Positions 54,558 to 63,567 of a DNA stretch of 64,000 bases are shown in pieces. The first letter of the stretch is position 1, and every line of letters starts with the position of its first letter. Position numbers and translations under genes: made by a program. Source of the stretch: JAHRAW01 sp965243285. GTDB lineage: Bacteria > Pseudomonadota > Gammaproteobacteria > Arenicellales > Poriferihabitantaceae. The stretch is from contig OZ251537.1 of NCBI GenBank assembly GCA_965243285.1, forward strand, positions 2,232,001 through 2,296,000, written 5' to 3'. The notes below the pieces were generated by a model. It saw only the letters and a list, made by a program, of their open reading frames with translations. It did no database searches and was not told the DNA's origin.

Positions 54558-55940
54558 TCACAGCATCAAGCGCCGTACATCTGCTAAGGATTGGCATAAA
54601 AAGGTGACAAAACGGGCCGCTTCGGCGCCGTCTATGGCGCGGTGGTCGTAGGATAAATCTAGCGGCAATAGCAGGCGGGGTTGGAATTTTTCGCCGTCCC
54701 ACAGGGGGGTGATGCGGGCGCGGGTGAGGCCGAGGATGGCGACTTCGGGGGCGTTTACGATGGGGGTGAAGCCGACGCCGCCGATGCCGCCGAGGCTGGA
54801 AATGCTAATGCAGCCGCCTTGCAAATCGGCGGATTTGAGTTTGCCGTCGCGGGCGCGTTGGCTGAGTTCGCCCATTTCGCGGGCTAAATCAGTAATGCTT
54901 TTACTGTCTACACCGCGGATGACCGGCACCACCAAGCCGCCGGGGGTGTCGACGGCGAGGCCGATGTTGTAGTACTTTTTGAGCAGTAAACTGCCGCCAT
55001 CGGGGTGCAGCGAGGCGTTGAAATTGGGGAATTTTCGCAAGCCTTGGGCGAGAATTTTGAGCACGAAGGCGAGCAGGGTGATGCGGATGCCGGCCTTTTC
55101 GGCCTCGCCTTTGAGCGCTTGACGAAAGGCCTCGAGTTCGGTGATGTCGGCCAAATCATGGTGGGTGACATGGGGGATGTTCAGCCATGCGCGCTGCAGA
55201 TGGGGGCCGGAGAGTTTTTTGATGCGCGATAGCGGTAGGGTTTCGACTTCGCCGAATTGACTGAAATCGATGGCGGGGATGGCCGGGATGCCGCCGCCGG
55301 ATACGCCGCCTGACGCTCCGGCGGCGGTCAACTGCGATTTAACCCATGCCTTAACATCGCTTTCGAGGATGCGCCCCTTGTCGCCGTGGCCAGTCATGGC
55401 GGATAAATCCGCGCCCAGTTCCCGCGCCAGACGGCGAATCGCTGGGCTGGCGTGGGGTAGGGCGGCGCTGTCTGCCAGCGGGTTGGATGCGGGCGTCGCT
55501 TCGGGCTGAGGCGTCGCTTCGGGCTTCGAATCTGCCGCTGAAGCCGCATTTTGGGCGGATTCAGTCGCCGATTTGGGCGATTTATCCGCTGATTTTGGCT
55601 GACTCGCAGAGTGTCCCGCGGATTCGGCCTTCGTTTTATCCGCAGAATCACCCGCCGCCGCGGAATCGGCTCCGCCACCATCCCCAGACTCCCCACCATC
55701 CCCAGAATCCAGTAAAACAATCTCCATCCCTTGCGACACCATTTCCCCCACCGCCACCAACACTTTCACCACTACCCCGGCCATGGGCGCGGGAATCTCC
55801 ATGGTCGCCTTGTCGCTTTCTAGGGTAATCAGCGGGTCTTCCGCCGCTACGCTTTGACCGGGCGCGACCACCACCTCGATGATTTCCACGGCATCGAAAT
55901 CGCCGATATCCGGCACTTGCACTGCGAGCGGGTTAGCCAT
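54558..55940 (-). CDS. aceF: Pyruvate dehydrogenase E2, dihydrolipoamide acetyltransferase
   Basis: Core acetyltransferase of the pyruvate dehydrogenase complex. ATG 55940 (MANPLAVQVPDIGD) gives 460 residues: one lipoyl domain (Lys in DKATMEIP, about residue 42), a long Ser/Ala/Asp/Lys-rich linker (about 85-180), an E3-binding domain (ASPAIRRLARELGADLSAMT) and a catalytic domain ending in SYDHRAIDGAEAARFV with the active His and Asp. E. coli AceF has three lipoyl domains, so this is a single-lipoyl form. It begins after aceE with a 19-base gap. Confidence 0.93.
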   Translation of the reverse strand: MANPLAVQVPDIGDFDAVEIIEVVVAPGQSVAAEDPLITLESDKATMEIPAPMAGVVVKVLVAVGEMVSQGMEIVLLDSGDGGESGDGGGADSAAAGDSADKTKAESAGHSASQPKSADKSPKSATESAQNAASAADSKPEATPQPEATPASNPLADSAALPHASPAIRRLARELGADLSAMTGHGDKGRILESDVKAWVKSQLTAAGASGGVSGGGIPAIPAIDFSQFGEVETLPLSRIKKLSGPHLQRAWLNIPHVTHHDLADITELEAFRQALKGEAEKAGIRITLLAFVLKILAQGLRKFPNFNASLHPDGGSLLLKKYYNIGLAVDTPGGLVVPVIRGVDSKSITDLAREMGELSQRARDGKLKSADLQGGCISISSLGGIGGVGFTPIVNAPEVAILGLTRARITPLWDGEKFQPRLLLPLDLSYDHRAIDGAEAARFVTFLCQSLADVRRLML

Positions 55941-55959
55941 AATTAGTGATCTCAGGCGG

Positions 55960-58632
55960 TCATGCGTGAAGGGGGTTGGGTTTATCCGCATCGATGCCGT
56001 ATTTTTCGATGGCGGCGGCCACTTGCGCCGCAGTGGCGGATTCCTGCTGCACTAAGGCGTGCAGGGCATTGACCACCACATGGTGGCGACTCACCTCGAA
56101 AAACTGCCGCAGGGCGGCGCGGGTGTCGCTGCGGCCGAAGCCATCGGTGCCCAACACATAGTAGGGTTGCGGCACAAAGGCGCGGATTTGCTCGGCATAC
56201 AGGCGGATGTAGTCGGTGGCGGCGAGCACCGGGCCGGCGGTGTTTTGCAGGCACATGGCGACATAACTGGCGCGTGGCTCGGCCTGCGGGTGTAAGTAAT
56301 TATGGCGAGCGGCGGCGTGGCCATCGCGCGCTAATTCGTTGAAACTGGTGACGCTCCAGATGTCGGCGCCGATGCCGTGTTGTTCATCCAACAGCGCCGC
56401 GGCCGCCTCCACCTCGCGCAAAATCGCCCCGCTGCCCAATAATTGCACCTTCACTTTGTGGTGTTTTTTGGCGGTGGATTTGAGCAGATACATGCCGCGC
56501 AAAATGCCCTCCTCGGCGCCGTCGGGCAGGCCCGGGTGGGGGTAATTTTCGTTCATCACCGTGATGTAGTAATAGATACTTTCGCGGCGTTGATACATGC
56601 GGCGCAAGCCATCGTGAATGATGACCGCCAATTCAAAACTATAGGTTGGGTCGTACGATATGCAATTGGGCACTGCGCTGGCGAGAATCAGGCTATGCCC
56701 GTCTTGATGCTGCAAGCCCTCGCCGGCCAAGGTGGTGCGCCCGGCGGTGCCGCCCAAAATGAAGCCGCGGGCGCGGCTGTCGCCAGCCGCCCAGCATAAA
56801 TCGCCGATACGCTGGAAGCCGAACATGGAGTACAAAATAAAAAATGGCAGCATGCAAATATCGTGATTGCTGTAGGCGGTGGCGGCCGCTATCCACGACG
56901 ACATCGCCCCGGCTTCGTTGATGCCCTCCTGCAACACCTGGCCCTCGCGGCTTTCGCGATAAAACATCAGTTGGTCGGCGTCTTCGGGCTCGTATAACTG
57001 CCCTTTGGGGGAATAAATGCCCAGTTGGCGGAACATCCCTTCCATGCCAAAAGTGCGGGATTCATCCGGGATGATGGGCACGATGTGTTTTTTCAAGCCT
57101 GGGTCACGCACTAAGGCCGAGAGAATGCGCACGAACGCCATGGTGGTGGAAATTTCCCGTTCGCCAGTGGATTCCAGTTGTTTTTTGAACAAAGTGAGCG
57201 GCGGAATCTCAAACGCCGGCTGGCAGATGCTTTGGCGCGCCGGCAAAAACCCGCCCAAGGCCTGGCGTCGCGCCAGTAAATATTGGGTTTCCGGGGAATC
57301 CGCCGGCGGGCGATAAAACGGCGCTTTTGCCACCTCCTCATCGCTCAGCGGAATATTGAAACGGTCGCGGAACGCTAACATGGCCTCTTCGCCCATTTTT
57401 TTCTGCTGATGGGTGGTGTTCTGCCCTTCGCCGGCCTCGCCCATGCCATAGCCCTTCACGGTTTTGGCGAGAATCACCGTCGGCTGACCGCGGTGGGCGA
57501 TGGCGGCGGCGTAGGCGGCGTAGATTTTATGCGGGTCGTGGCCGCCGCGATTCAAGCGCCAAATATCCTCATCCGTCATGTTGGTCACCATCTCCGCCAA
57601 CTCGGGCGAGGCGCCGAAGAATTTCTCGCGCACATAGGCGCCGTCTTTGGCTTTGAAGGCTTGATATTCGCCGTCCACTGCTTCTTCCATGCGCTGTTTC
57701 AGCACCCCTTGGTGGTCGCGCATCAGCAGCGGATCCCAATAAGAGCCCCAAATCACCTTGATGACATTCCACCCGGCGCCGCGAAATTCGCCCTCCAATT
57801 CTTGGATGATTTTGCCATTGCCGCGCACCGGGCCGTCCAGGCGCTGCAAATTGCAATTGACCACGAAAATCAGATTATCGAGGTTTTCCCGCCCGGCCAG
57901 GGATAACGCCCCCATGGATTCCGGCTCGTCCATCTCGCCATCGCCGAGAAATGCCCACACCTTGCGGTCGGCGGCGTCAATTAAGCCGCGGTGGTGCAGG
58001 TATTTCATAAAACGCGCTTGGTAAATGGCCATAATCGGCCCCAGCCCCATGGAAACGGTGGGAAACTGCCAAAAATCCGGCATCAACCACGGATGCGGAT
58101 AAGACGAGATGCCATTGCCGCCGGCCTCCTGGCGAAAATTGCGCAAATCCTCTTTATGCAGCCGCCGCTCCAAATAGGCGCGGGCGTAAATGCCGGGCGC
58201 CGAATGCCCCTGGATGAACAGCATATCGCCCAGTTGTTCTGGCGTCGATGCCCGCCAAAAATGATTAAACCCCACATCGTACAAAGTGGCCGCCGAGGCG
58301 AAACTGGCGATGTGGCCGCCCAACTCGCTGGAGACGCGATTGGCACGCACCACCATGGCCAAAGCATTCCACCGAATCAGCGCGCGAATCCGTCGCTCCA
58401 AGGCATGGTCGCCGCCGCTGCGCTGCTCCTGATGCGCGGCGATGGTGTTCAAATACGCGGTGTGCGCCTGATAGGGCAGGTGCGTGCCGGAGCGTCGGGC
58501 GTGGTCGATTAAGCGCTCGATCAAAAAATGCGCGCGCTGCGGCCCGTCGCGCTGCAATACCGAATTCAAGGCCTCCAACCATTCCAGGGTTTCGACCGAA
58601 TCTGCATCTGCGGCGGGCTTTTGAGCGGGCAT
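55960..58632 (-). CDS. aceE: Pyruvate dehydrogenase E1, homodimeric AceE type
   Basis: Thiamine-diphosphate enzyme decarboxylating pyruvate and acetylating E2. The TPP/Mg motif is FLGDGEMDEPESMGALSLAGREN...NCNLQRLDGPV, with HGHSAPGIYARAYLEGR-like substrate segment (here QGHSAPGIYARAYLERR) and EGLQHQDGHS. 890 residues, full length for the single-chain form of gamma- and betaproteobacteria. First gene of aceEF, preceded by 24-bp tandem repeats. Confidence 0.96.
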   Translation of the reverse strand: MPAQKPAADADSVETLEWLEALNSVLQRDGPQRAHFLIERLIDHARRSGTHLPYQAHTAYLNTIAAHQEQRSGGDHALERRIRALIRWNALAMVVRANRVSSELGGHIASFASAATLYDVGFNHFWRASTPEQLGDMLFIQGHSAPGIYARAYLERRLHKEDLRNFRQEAGGNGISSYPHPWLMPDFWQFPTVSMGLGPIMAIYQARFMKYLHHRGLIDAADRKVWAFLGDGEMDEPESMGALSLAGRENLDNLIFVVNCNLQRLDGPVRGNGKIIQELEGEFRGAGWNVIKVIWGSYWDPLLMRDHQGVLKQRMEEAVDGEYQAFKAKDGAYVREKFFGASPELAEMVTNMTDEDIWRLNRGGHDPHKIYAAYAAAIAHRGQPTVILAKTVKGYGMGEAGEGQNTTHQQKKMGEEAMLAFRDRFNIPLSDEEVAKAPFYRPPADSPETQYLLARRQALGGFLPARQSICQPAFEIPPLTLFKKQLESTGEREISTTMAFVRILSALVRDPGLKKHIVPIIPDESRTFGMEGMFRQLGIYSPKGQLYEPEDADQLMFYRESREGQVLQEGINEAGAMSSWIAAATAYSNHDICMLPFFILYSMFGFQRIGDLCWAAGDSRARGFILGGTAGRTTLAGEGLQHQDGHSLILASAVPNCISYDPTYSFELAVIIHDGLRRMYQRRESIYYYITVMNENYPHPGLPDGAEEGILRGMYLLKSTAKKHHKVKVQLLGSGAILREVEAAAALLDEQHGIGADIWSVTSFNELARDGHAAARHNYLHPQAEPRASYVAMCLQNTAGPVLAATDYIRLYAEQIRAFVPQPYYVLGTDGFGRSDTRAALRQFFEVSRHHVVVNALHALVQQESATAAQVAAAIEKYGIDADKPNPLHA

Positions 58633-58654
58633 GGGCGGTGGATGGGGGGGATGG

Positions 58655-58715
58655 TTTGGTGTGGGGTTTGATGGCGGGTTTGGTGTAGGGTTTGATGGCG
58701 GGTTTGGTATAGGGG
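58655..58715. repeat. 24-bp tandem repeat (TTTGGTGTAGGGTTTGATGG...)
   Basis: Two and a half copies of a 24-base unit, 23 bases upstream of the aceE start codon on the 5' side. Likely in the aceE leader or promoter. Confidence 0.85.
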
Positions 58716-58761
58716 TAAGCGAGCGTGGGCGGTCGGAGGGGTTTGATTTTAGGGCTTTAAT

Positions 58762-58785
58762 GGGGATTTATATACCTAAATCCCC
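58762..58785. repeat. Small dispersed palindrome (GGGGATTTA...TAAATCCCC)
   Basis: The cleanest copy of the family: a perfect 9-bp stem GGGGATTTA/TAAATCCCC around TATACC. It lies upstream of aceE. Confidence 0.65.
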
Positions 58786-58997
58786 ATGTTAGTGTGGTTT
58801 ATTACCCTTTTACCCCCCTCGATGAATAGGTCAAAATTGGCGGCTTCATCGCAGGTTTTAGGTGGAGGGCTTTTGATCTTGATGTTGATTTTGGCTTTGC
58901 TTTTTGCGTTGGCTGTTGGCTTTTGCTGTTGATTTTGCTTTTGCTGTTGATTTTGCTTTTGCTGTTGATTTTGCTTTTCGCTTTGGCTGTTGATTCG

Positions 58998-59085
58998 GCT
59001 TTTGACTTTTGTTTTACTCCCCCGCTTCATCTGGGGGGAGTCAAATCTGTCCGAGCCGCCAGGCTCGGGCTGATTTGGTGGGGGG
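58998..59085 (+). repeat. Composite repeat core F (double hairpin)
   Basis: GGCTTTTGAC then ACTCCCCC...GGGGGGAGT with loop GCTTCATC, then a second stem CCGAGCC / GGCTCGG inside AATC...GATT, ending TTTGGTGGGGGG. A third, unrelated stem sequence in the position of hairpin 2. Confidence 0.78.
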
Positions 59086-59216
59086 ACTTTAGGCTTTTCG
59101 CTTTAGAACTTGGCTTTAGACTTGATTTAGACTTGGCTGTTGATTTTTACCTTGTCCCTCATTTTGGCAGTGAGTTGAAGATTTAAAGCCAAAGGCAAAA
59201 AGACCAACATCAACAG

Positions 59217-59447
59217 CCCCCCACCAAATCAGGCGATAAAGCCGCCTGATTTGACTCCCCCCAGATGAAGAGGGTGTGCGAAAAGCCCTCGCCAAAGGGA
59301 AAATGAAGGAAAAGTATCATTTTCAAAATTTAAACAATAAGCAATAGCAACACTTTCGCCTGCTTTTTTAACAACGCCAACCGAAATTTTAATCAAGAAT
59401 GGGCTTTTCGCACACCCTCTGAAGCGGGGAGTAAAACGTTAAAAGCC
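59217..59447 (-). repeat. Composite repeat core G, reversed and split by an insert
   Basis: Read on the minus strand and with the 59270-59419 insert and one target copy removed, it gives GGCTTTTAACG, ACTCCCCGCTTCATCTGGGG, the stem AATCAGGCGG/CCGCCTGATT-type and GGTGGGGGG, close to core A at 1467-1549. Opposite orientation to the other cores. Confidence 0.78.
59270..59419. mobile_element. 150-bp MITE-like element with 19-bp terminal inverted repeats
   Basis: The left end GAGGGTGTGCGAAAAGCCC is the exact reverse complement of the right end. TGAA flanks both sides (59266-59269 and 59420-59423) as a 4-bp target duplication. Removing the element and one TGAA restores the hairpin-1 sequence of the composite repeat. 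No ORF inside, so a transposase elsewhere would be needed. Confidence 0.85.
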
Positions 59448-59527
59448 AAAGCCAAAAGCCAAAATCAACAGCCAAAATCAACAGCAAAAAACCAAAACCC
59501 ACCCCCCGCAAATAGCAACTTAATAAT

Positions 59528-59551
59528 GGGGATTTAGGTATATAACTCTCC
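59528..59551. repeat. Small dispersed palindrome (GGGGATTTAGGTATATAACT...)
   Basis: Fifth copy of the short palindrome family, imperfect stem, with the same GGTATATAAC centre as at 45309. Located 260 bases upstream of the autotransporter start. Confidence 0.5.
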
Positions 59552-59809
59552 TTAATTCTATGCTTTAATCCACAGATTAATCCTAATGGGCGCGATTTTA
59601 GCGCCATATAGGGGTACACTTGGCACCCACTTGGCACCCACTTTGTAACCCAGCATCGAGGGCGGCGAGGGGGTAGAATCGCCGCACTTATCACCCCCGC
59701 GCATTATCTTTCCCTGCGTACCTAGATCTTTATCGCTTAAGACCGCCGCCCCGTTCGCCGCGGATTTCAAGCCCCCAACCCACCAGCGCTAACCCAGCAA
59801 GTTTGAATC

Positions 59810-62800
59810 ATGAAACACATCCGCCATCAAGTTATCTCCTCTGTTTGGGCATTAAAACGGGCAGTTAGCCGGCTATTCACCCGCCCAGCCCAAGCGCCGC
59901 CGAACCAATCGCCCAAATCGCCCCAATCGCGTATGTATGCCGCCTTAGGGCTGGCGCTGTTTTTTGGCGTGATGGCGGGGAGTGCTCATGCGCAGTTGGC
60001 GTTCAATGATGTACACAATATCGAGGGCATGACCTTTACCTATTCCATCGGCACGCAGAGAGATACGCTCACATTGCCCGTAGTTACGAACCAAACGGCG
60101 GGCTCGTCGTATAGCTACAGTTTGACCAGGGGGGGGCAGGCTCTTGATGCCATAGCGCCAGGGCTGTCTTTTAATACCGTCACCCAAACCGTATCCGGCA
60201 CGCCGACGGCGGCTCTATCCGAAGCCCGTGAATTCACTTATGTCGCCACCAATACAACCGATACCACCGATACCACCGGTGCCTTCCTCTTTTCCATCGA
60301 TATTTTGCCGTCATTTGTCTATGGAACAACCATCGTAAATAAAGATGGCATCGAAGACGCATTGGGAGTTTTTGCCGCCGGTGTCGAGATTGCCAATGTG
60401 ACTTTGCCGACGACGAATGGTAGCAGTTTGAACTTCAGATTATTAGGGACAAATTGCAATGACCCCATCGAAGATGATGTGGATGGACTAGAAGCCTCCG
60501 ACGACCAAAGTCTGAACATGGCCGCCATATTATCTGGCACGCCGACCACGCTTGGGTCAACTTCAGTGTGTTACAGAGCCGAAACGTTGGATACAGGCGA
60601 CAACGACCGCGGTGCCCAGATCAAATTCGATATTCGCGTGGTCGGGCCTTATGTCGATCCGGATGATCTGCCCCTGCCCAACCTATCATTAGAACACGGT
60701 GACGATGTTTCGAGAACTTTGCCGGCGGCTGTGCTAAATCCCGACGTCAACACCGACTACATCGTCGGCGGCATCAATTCTTATCCTCTGGCCACGAATT
60801 TTACTTATTCCTTGCTAGATATGGACGGCAATGAAACGCAAACTCCAGTGCCCGGCATGACTTTCGACCCCGCCACCCGCATCTTATCGGGCGTGGCAGT
60901 CGCTACGGCAGAGGCGATCAAGCTGACCTACATGGTCACCGACGGCAACGGAAATGTCGCCACCTACTCGAATGGCATGGCAGTCCCCATGCGAAATTTA
61001 GATTTTGAGATTCAAGTGGATAATGTGCCGGCGACGATTCCGGAAATTGCCGATCAAAACTACCCCATAAACGAGGTTATCGAAGCACTCCAACTGCCGA
61101 ATGTTAATTGCCGTGGGCAGAATGCATGCGAGAATCTGACATTCACGTATGCATTAACCGGAGATGTGCCTGGGCTGTCCTTCGATAGAGCCACCAAAAT
61201 GTTAACCGGCACCCCCACTGGTGCCGGCACTACAACCTACACCTACACCGCCGACCACCCCATCGACACATTTGACGTCGCCACAAATTTCACCGTAACC
61301 GTAACCTTAACCGCGATTCTGGATGTTGAAGATCAATACTACCCCATAAACCAGCCCATCACCGACCTGGTGCTGCCGACTGCTAATTGCGGTGGGCAGA
61401 TGGCATGCGTTAACCAAAACTTTACCTATACGCTAACCGACCTGAGCGATGCGCCGGGGTTGGTTTTCGACCCCGACACCCAAATGTTAACCGGCACCCC
61501 CACCGTCGCCGGCGAGACAACACTCGCCTACACCGCCGACCACCCCATCGACGCATTTGATGTCACCACAAATTTCACCGTAACCGTAACCAGAACCGCG
61601 ATTCTGGATGTTGAAGATCAAAACTACCCCATAAACCAGCCCATCACCGACCTGGTGCTGCCGACTGCTGATTGCCTTGGGCAGACGGCATGCGTTGTTA
61701 ACCAAAACTTCGCCTATACGCTAACCGGCGATGCGCCGGGGTTGGTTTTCGACCCCGCCACCCAAATGTTAACCGGCACCCCCACCGTCGCCGGCGAGAC
61801 AATATTCGCCTACACCGCCACCCACCGCACCAACAGATTATTTTCCGTCACCGCAAATTTCACCGTAACCGTGACCGCCAACGACACCGACGCCATCAAC
61901 ACCATCATCTTGCCGGAGATGGCACGGGCGATGTCCGATAGCATATTCGGCGCCATCACTAATCGCATCGAGCAATCCCAAGCGGCGGCCGGGTCGGCAT
62001 CCCTCGGCGGGCAAACCAATGTGGCCGGCGTATTAGCCACCCACGGCGAGGACATGTTGGTGCATGGCGGCGACTTAAACCAACTGCTGCGCGGTTCGCG
62101 CTTCGCCAAAACGCGCGCCCCTGGCGCCGACGATGACGCCGCCTCGCTCGCCATCTGGGGCAGCGGCGATTATTCGGCCTTGGCCGGCGAAAGCGGCGAT
62201 TTCGACTGGCGCGGTGATTTGCGCGCCTTGCATGTGGGCGCCGATGTCCGCCCGAGCGCGAATACCGTCGCCGGGCTGTCCATATCCCGCCTGCGCACCG
62301 AGTTGGAATATGCCGATGACGATTTATTGGGCCTAGGCGAAGGCCGCCACGAAATCGACCTAGCCAGCGTCAACCCCTATCTCGGCTGGCAGCATGGCGG
62401 CTTGGATTTATGGGCCGCCTTAGGTTTCGGCGAGGGCGATGTGACGGTGGCCCCCCAAGACGGCGATAAAGTCACCACCGATGTGGACCTGCGCAGCATC
62501 GGCATGGGGTTAGGCGGCCAAGTATGGTCGGAGGGGGATAGTGATTTAACCCTGCGCGGCGAATTCGTGCGCAGTGAAATCAGCGCGCAAAGCGGCCTCG
62601 CCGGCGAGGCCGAGGTGGAAGCCGACGCCACCCGCATCCGCGTCGCCTTAGAAGCCGCCGCCGAACACGTCCTGTCCAATGGCGGGCAATTCACCCCGTC
62701 CGTAGAACTCGGCATGCGGCATGACGGCGGCGATGGCGCCACCGGCACCGGCTTTGAGTTCGGCGGCGCCGTGCATTACCAAAACCGCAGCGGCCATTTC

Positions 62801-63232
62801 ACCGCCCACGGCCGCATGCGCGCCTTAATCACCCACGGCGGCGGCCAAGAGGAATGGGGCCTCGCCGGCAACATCGCGTTGAGCCCCGGCGCCGATGGGC
62901 AAGGGCTATCGCTCAGCCTCACCCCCGGCTACGGCGAAGCGCAAAGTAGCGCCGAGCAATTATGGCAACACGGCGCCACCGACAGCGCCGACAGAGCCGA
63001 CCCGGATTATCGCGCCCAAGTGGAAGCTCGCCTGGGCTATGGCGTTACCTTGAATCGCGGCGGCGTGGTCACGCCGTATAGCGAAATGACCTTGGGCGGC
63101 ACCGATAGTTACCGCATCGGCATGCGTTGGCGTACCGATTCTCGCGTTACGCTGAATTTGCTCGGCGAACGCCGCCACAATACTAGCGCCGCCGAACACG
63201 CCCTGCTGCTAAAAGGCGAAGCGCGGTTTTGA
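59810..63232 (+). CDS. Autotransporter with tandem Ig-like repeats
   Basis: 1140-residue surface protein. An extended signal peptide (about 61 residues, cleavage after GSAHA) is followed by a passenger of Ig-like (He_PIG/cadherin-like) modules, each with a PGLxFDxxTxxLTGTPT ending. The last three (about residues 410-500, 502-595, 597-690) are close copies, each with a Cys pair (CRGQNAC, CGGQMAC, CLGQTAC) that may form a small disulfide loop. A linker (690-775) leads to a C-terminal beta-barrel (about 779-1140) with alternating strands and a final aromatic residue (GEARF). No protease motif is visible. Adhesion or host contact is the likely role (inference). Confidence 0.87.
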   Translation: MKHIRHQVISSVWALKRAVSRLFTRPAQAPPNQSPKSPQSRMYAALGLALFFGVMAGSAHAQLAFNDVHNIEGMTFTYSIGTQRDTLTLPVVTNQTAGSSYSYSLTRGGQALDAIAPGLSFNTVTQTVSGTPTAALSEAREFTYVATNTTDTTDTTGAFLFSIDILPSFVYGTTIVNKDGIEDALGVFAAGVEIANVTLPTTNGSSLNFRLLGTNCNDPIEDDVDGLEASDDQSLNMAAILSGTPTTLGSTSVCYRAETLDTGDNDRGAQIKFDIRVVGPYVDPDDLPLPNLSLEHGDDVSRTLPAAVLNPDVNTDYIVGGINSYPLATNFTYSLLDMDGNETQTPVPGMTFDPATRILSGVAVATAEAIKLTYMVTDGNGNVATYSNGMAVPMRNLDFEIQVDNVPATIPEIADQNYPINEVIEALQLPNVNCRGQNACENLTFTYALTGDVPGLSFDRATKMLTGTPTGAGTTTYTYTADHPIDTFDVATNFTVTVTLTAILDVEDQYYPINQPITDLVLPTANCGGQMACVNQNFTYTLTDLSDAPGLVFDPDTQMLTGTPTVAGETTLAYTADHPIDAFDVTTNFTVTVTRTAILDVEDQNYPINQPITDLVLPTADCLGQTACVVNQNFAYTLTGDAPGLVFDPATQMLTGTPTVAGETIFAYTATHRTNRLFSVTANFTVTVTANDTDAINTIILPEMARAMSDSIFGAITNRIEQSQAAAGSASLGGQTNVAGVLATHGEDMLVHGGDLNQLLRGSRFAKTRAPGADDDAASLAIWGSGDYSALAGESGDFDWRGDLRALHVGADVRPSANTVAGLSISRLRTELEYADDDLLGLGEGRHEIDLASVNPYLGWQHGGLDLWAALGFGEGDVTVAPQDGDKVTTDVDLRSIGMGLGGQVWSEGDSDLTLRGEFVRSEISAQSGLAGEAEVEADATRIRVALEAAAEHVLSNGGQFTPSVELGMRHDGGDGATGTGFEFGGAVHYQNRSGHFTAHGRMRALITHGGGQEEWGLAGNIALSPGADGQGLSLSLTPGYGEAQSSAEQLWQHGATDSADRADPDYRAQVEARLGYGVTLNRGGVVTPYSEMTLGGTDSYRIGMRWRTDSRVTLNLLGERRHNTSAAEHALLLKGEARF

Positions 63233-63446
63233 GGGCTGATTTGGTGATTTTTGGTGATTTTGGGCGATTTTTGACCGTGGGGCGATGACCGGGTCGATTC
63301 ACCGCCGTTTCTCGCCGCTATTTCTCGTCGCCGTTTTATGAGCGAGGTGTACATATATATGTTCAATTCGCCGTAGCGATGTTTTGGCGAGTGTTCGGCG
63401 CTGATGGTGATGGCTGAGGTGGCTTACACATTATCGACCGAATCGG
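63233..63446. other. Spacer downstream of the autotransporter
   Basis: No gene seen. TTTGGTGATTTTTGG-type repeats just after the stop codon (63238-63272), an ACATATATATGT motif at 63351-63362, and otherwise unremarkable sequence leading into the rpsF promoter. Confidence 0.5.
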
Positions 63447-63475
63447 TTGATTGACGGCGTGGTGCAGGGTATAGT
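63447..63475 (+). promoter_or_regulatory. Probable sigma-70 promoter for rpsF
   Basis: TTGATT (63447-63452) and TATAGT (63470-63475) are spaced by 17 bases, about 90 bases upstream of the rpsF start codon. Good match to consensus elements and a sensible leader length. Confidence 0.5.
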
Positions 63476-63512
63476 CGCCGCCCGGGCGTACTCGCCTAAC
63501 TCCTTATCTCCA

Positions 63513-63541
63513 CCGCTTGTGCTGGCATCCGGCCTAGGCGG
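63513..63541 (+). promoter_or_regulatory. Hairpin in rpsF leader, candidate ribosomal-protein autoregulatory site
   Basis: CCGC (63513-63516) pairs with GCGG (63538-63541), with an internal loop, and GCTGG pairs with CCGGC above it. Many bacteria have an S6:S18-binding leader structure with a CCG element before rpsF. This hairpin is in the right place, but the match to that motif is only suggestive. Confidence 0.35.
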
Positions 63542-63567
63542 GGGGATACAACCCATTGGGGAGAATT

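Larger units (their letters stand above)
58633..59809. other. 1.2-kb repeat-rich spacer between aceE and the autotransporter gene
   Basis: No gene seen. Contents from left: 24-bp tandem repeats (58655-58715), a small palindrome (58762-58785), a degenerate composite core (58808-58869), an 18-bp tandem array of GCTGTTGATTTTGCTTTT (about 58925-58985), core F (58998-59085), core G in reverse (59217-59447) with a MITE-like insert, an A-rich arm (59440-59510), and another palindrome (59528-59551). The promoters for both divergent genes must lie here. Confidence 0.75.
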
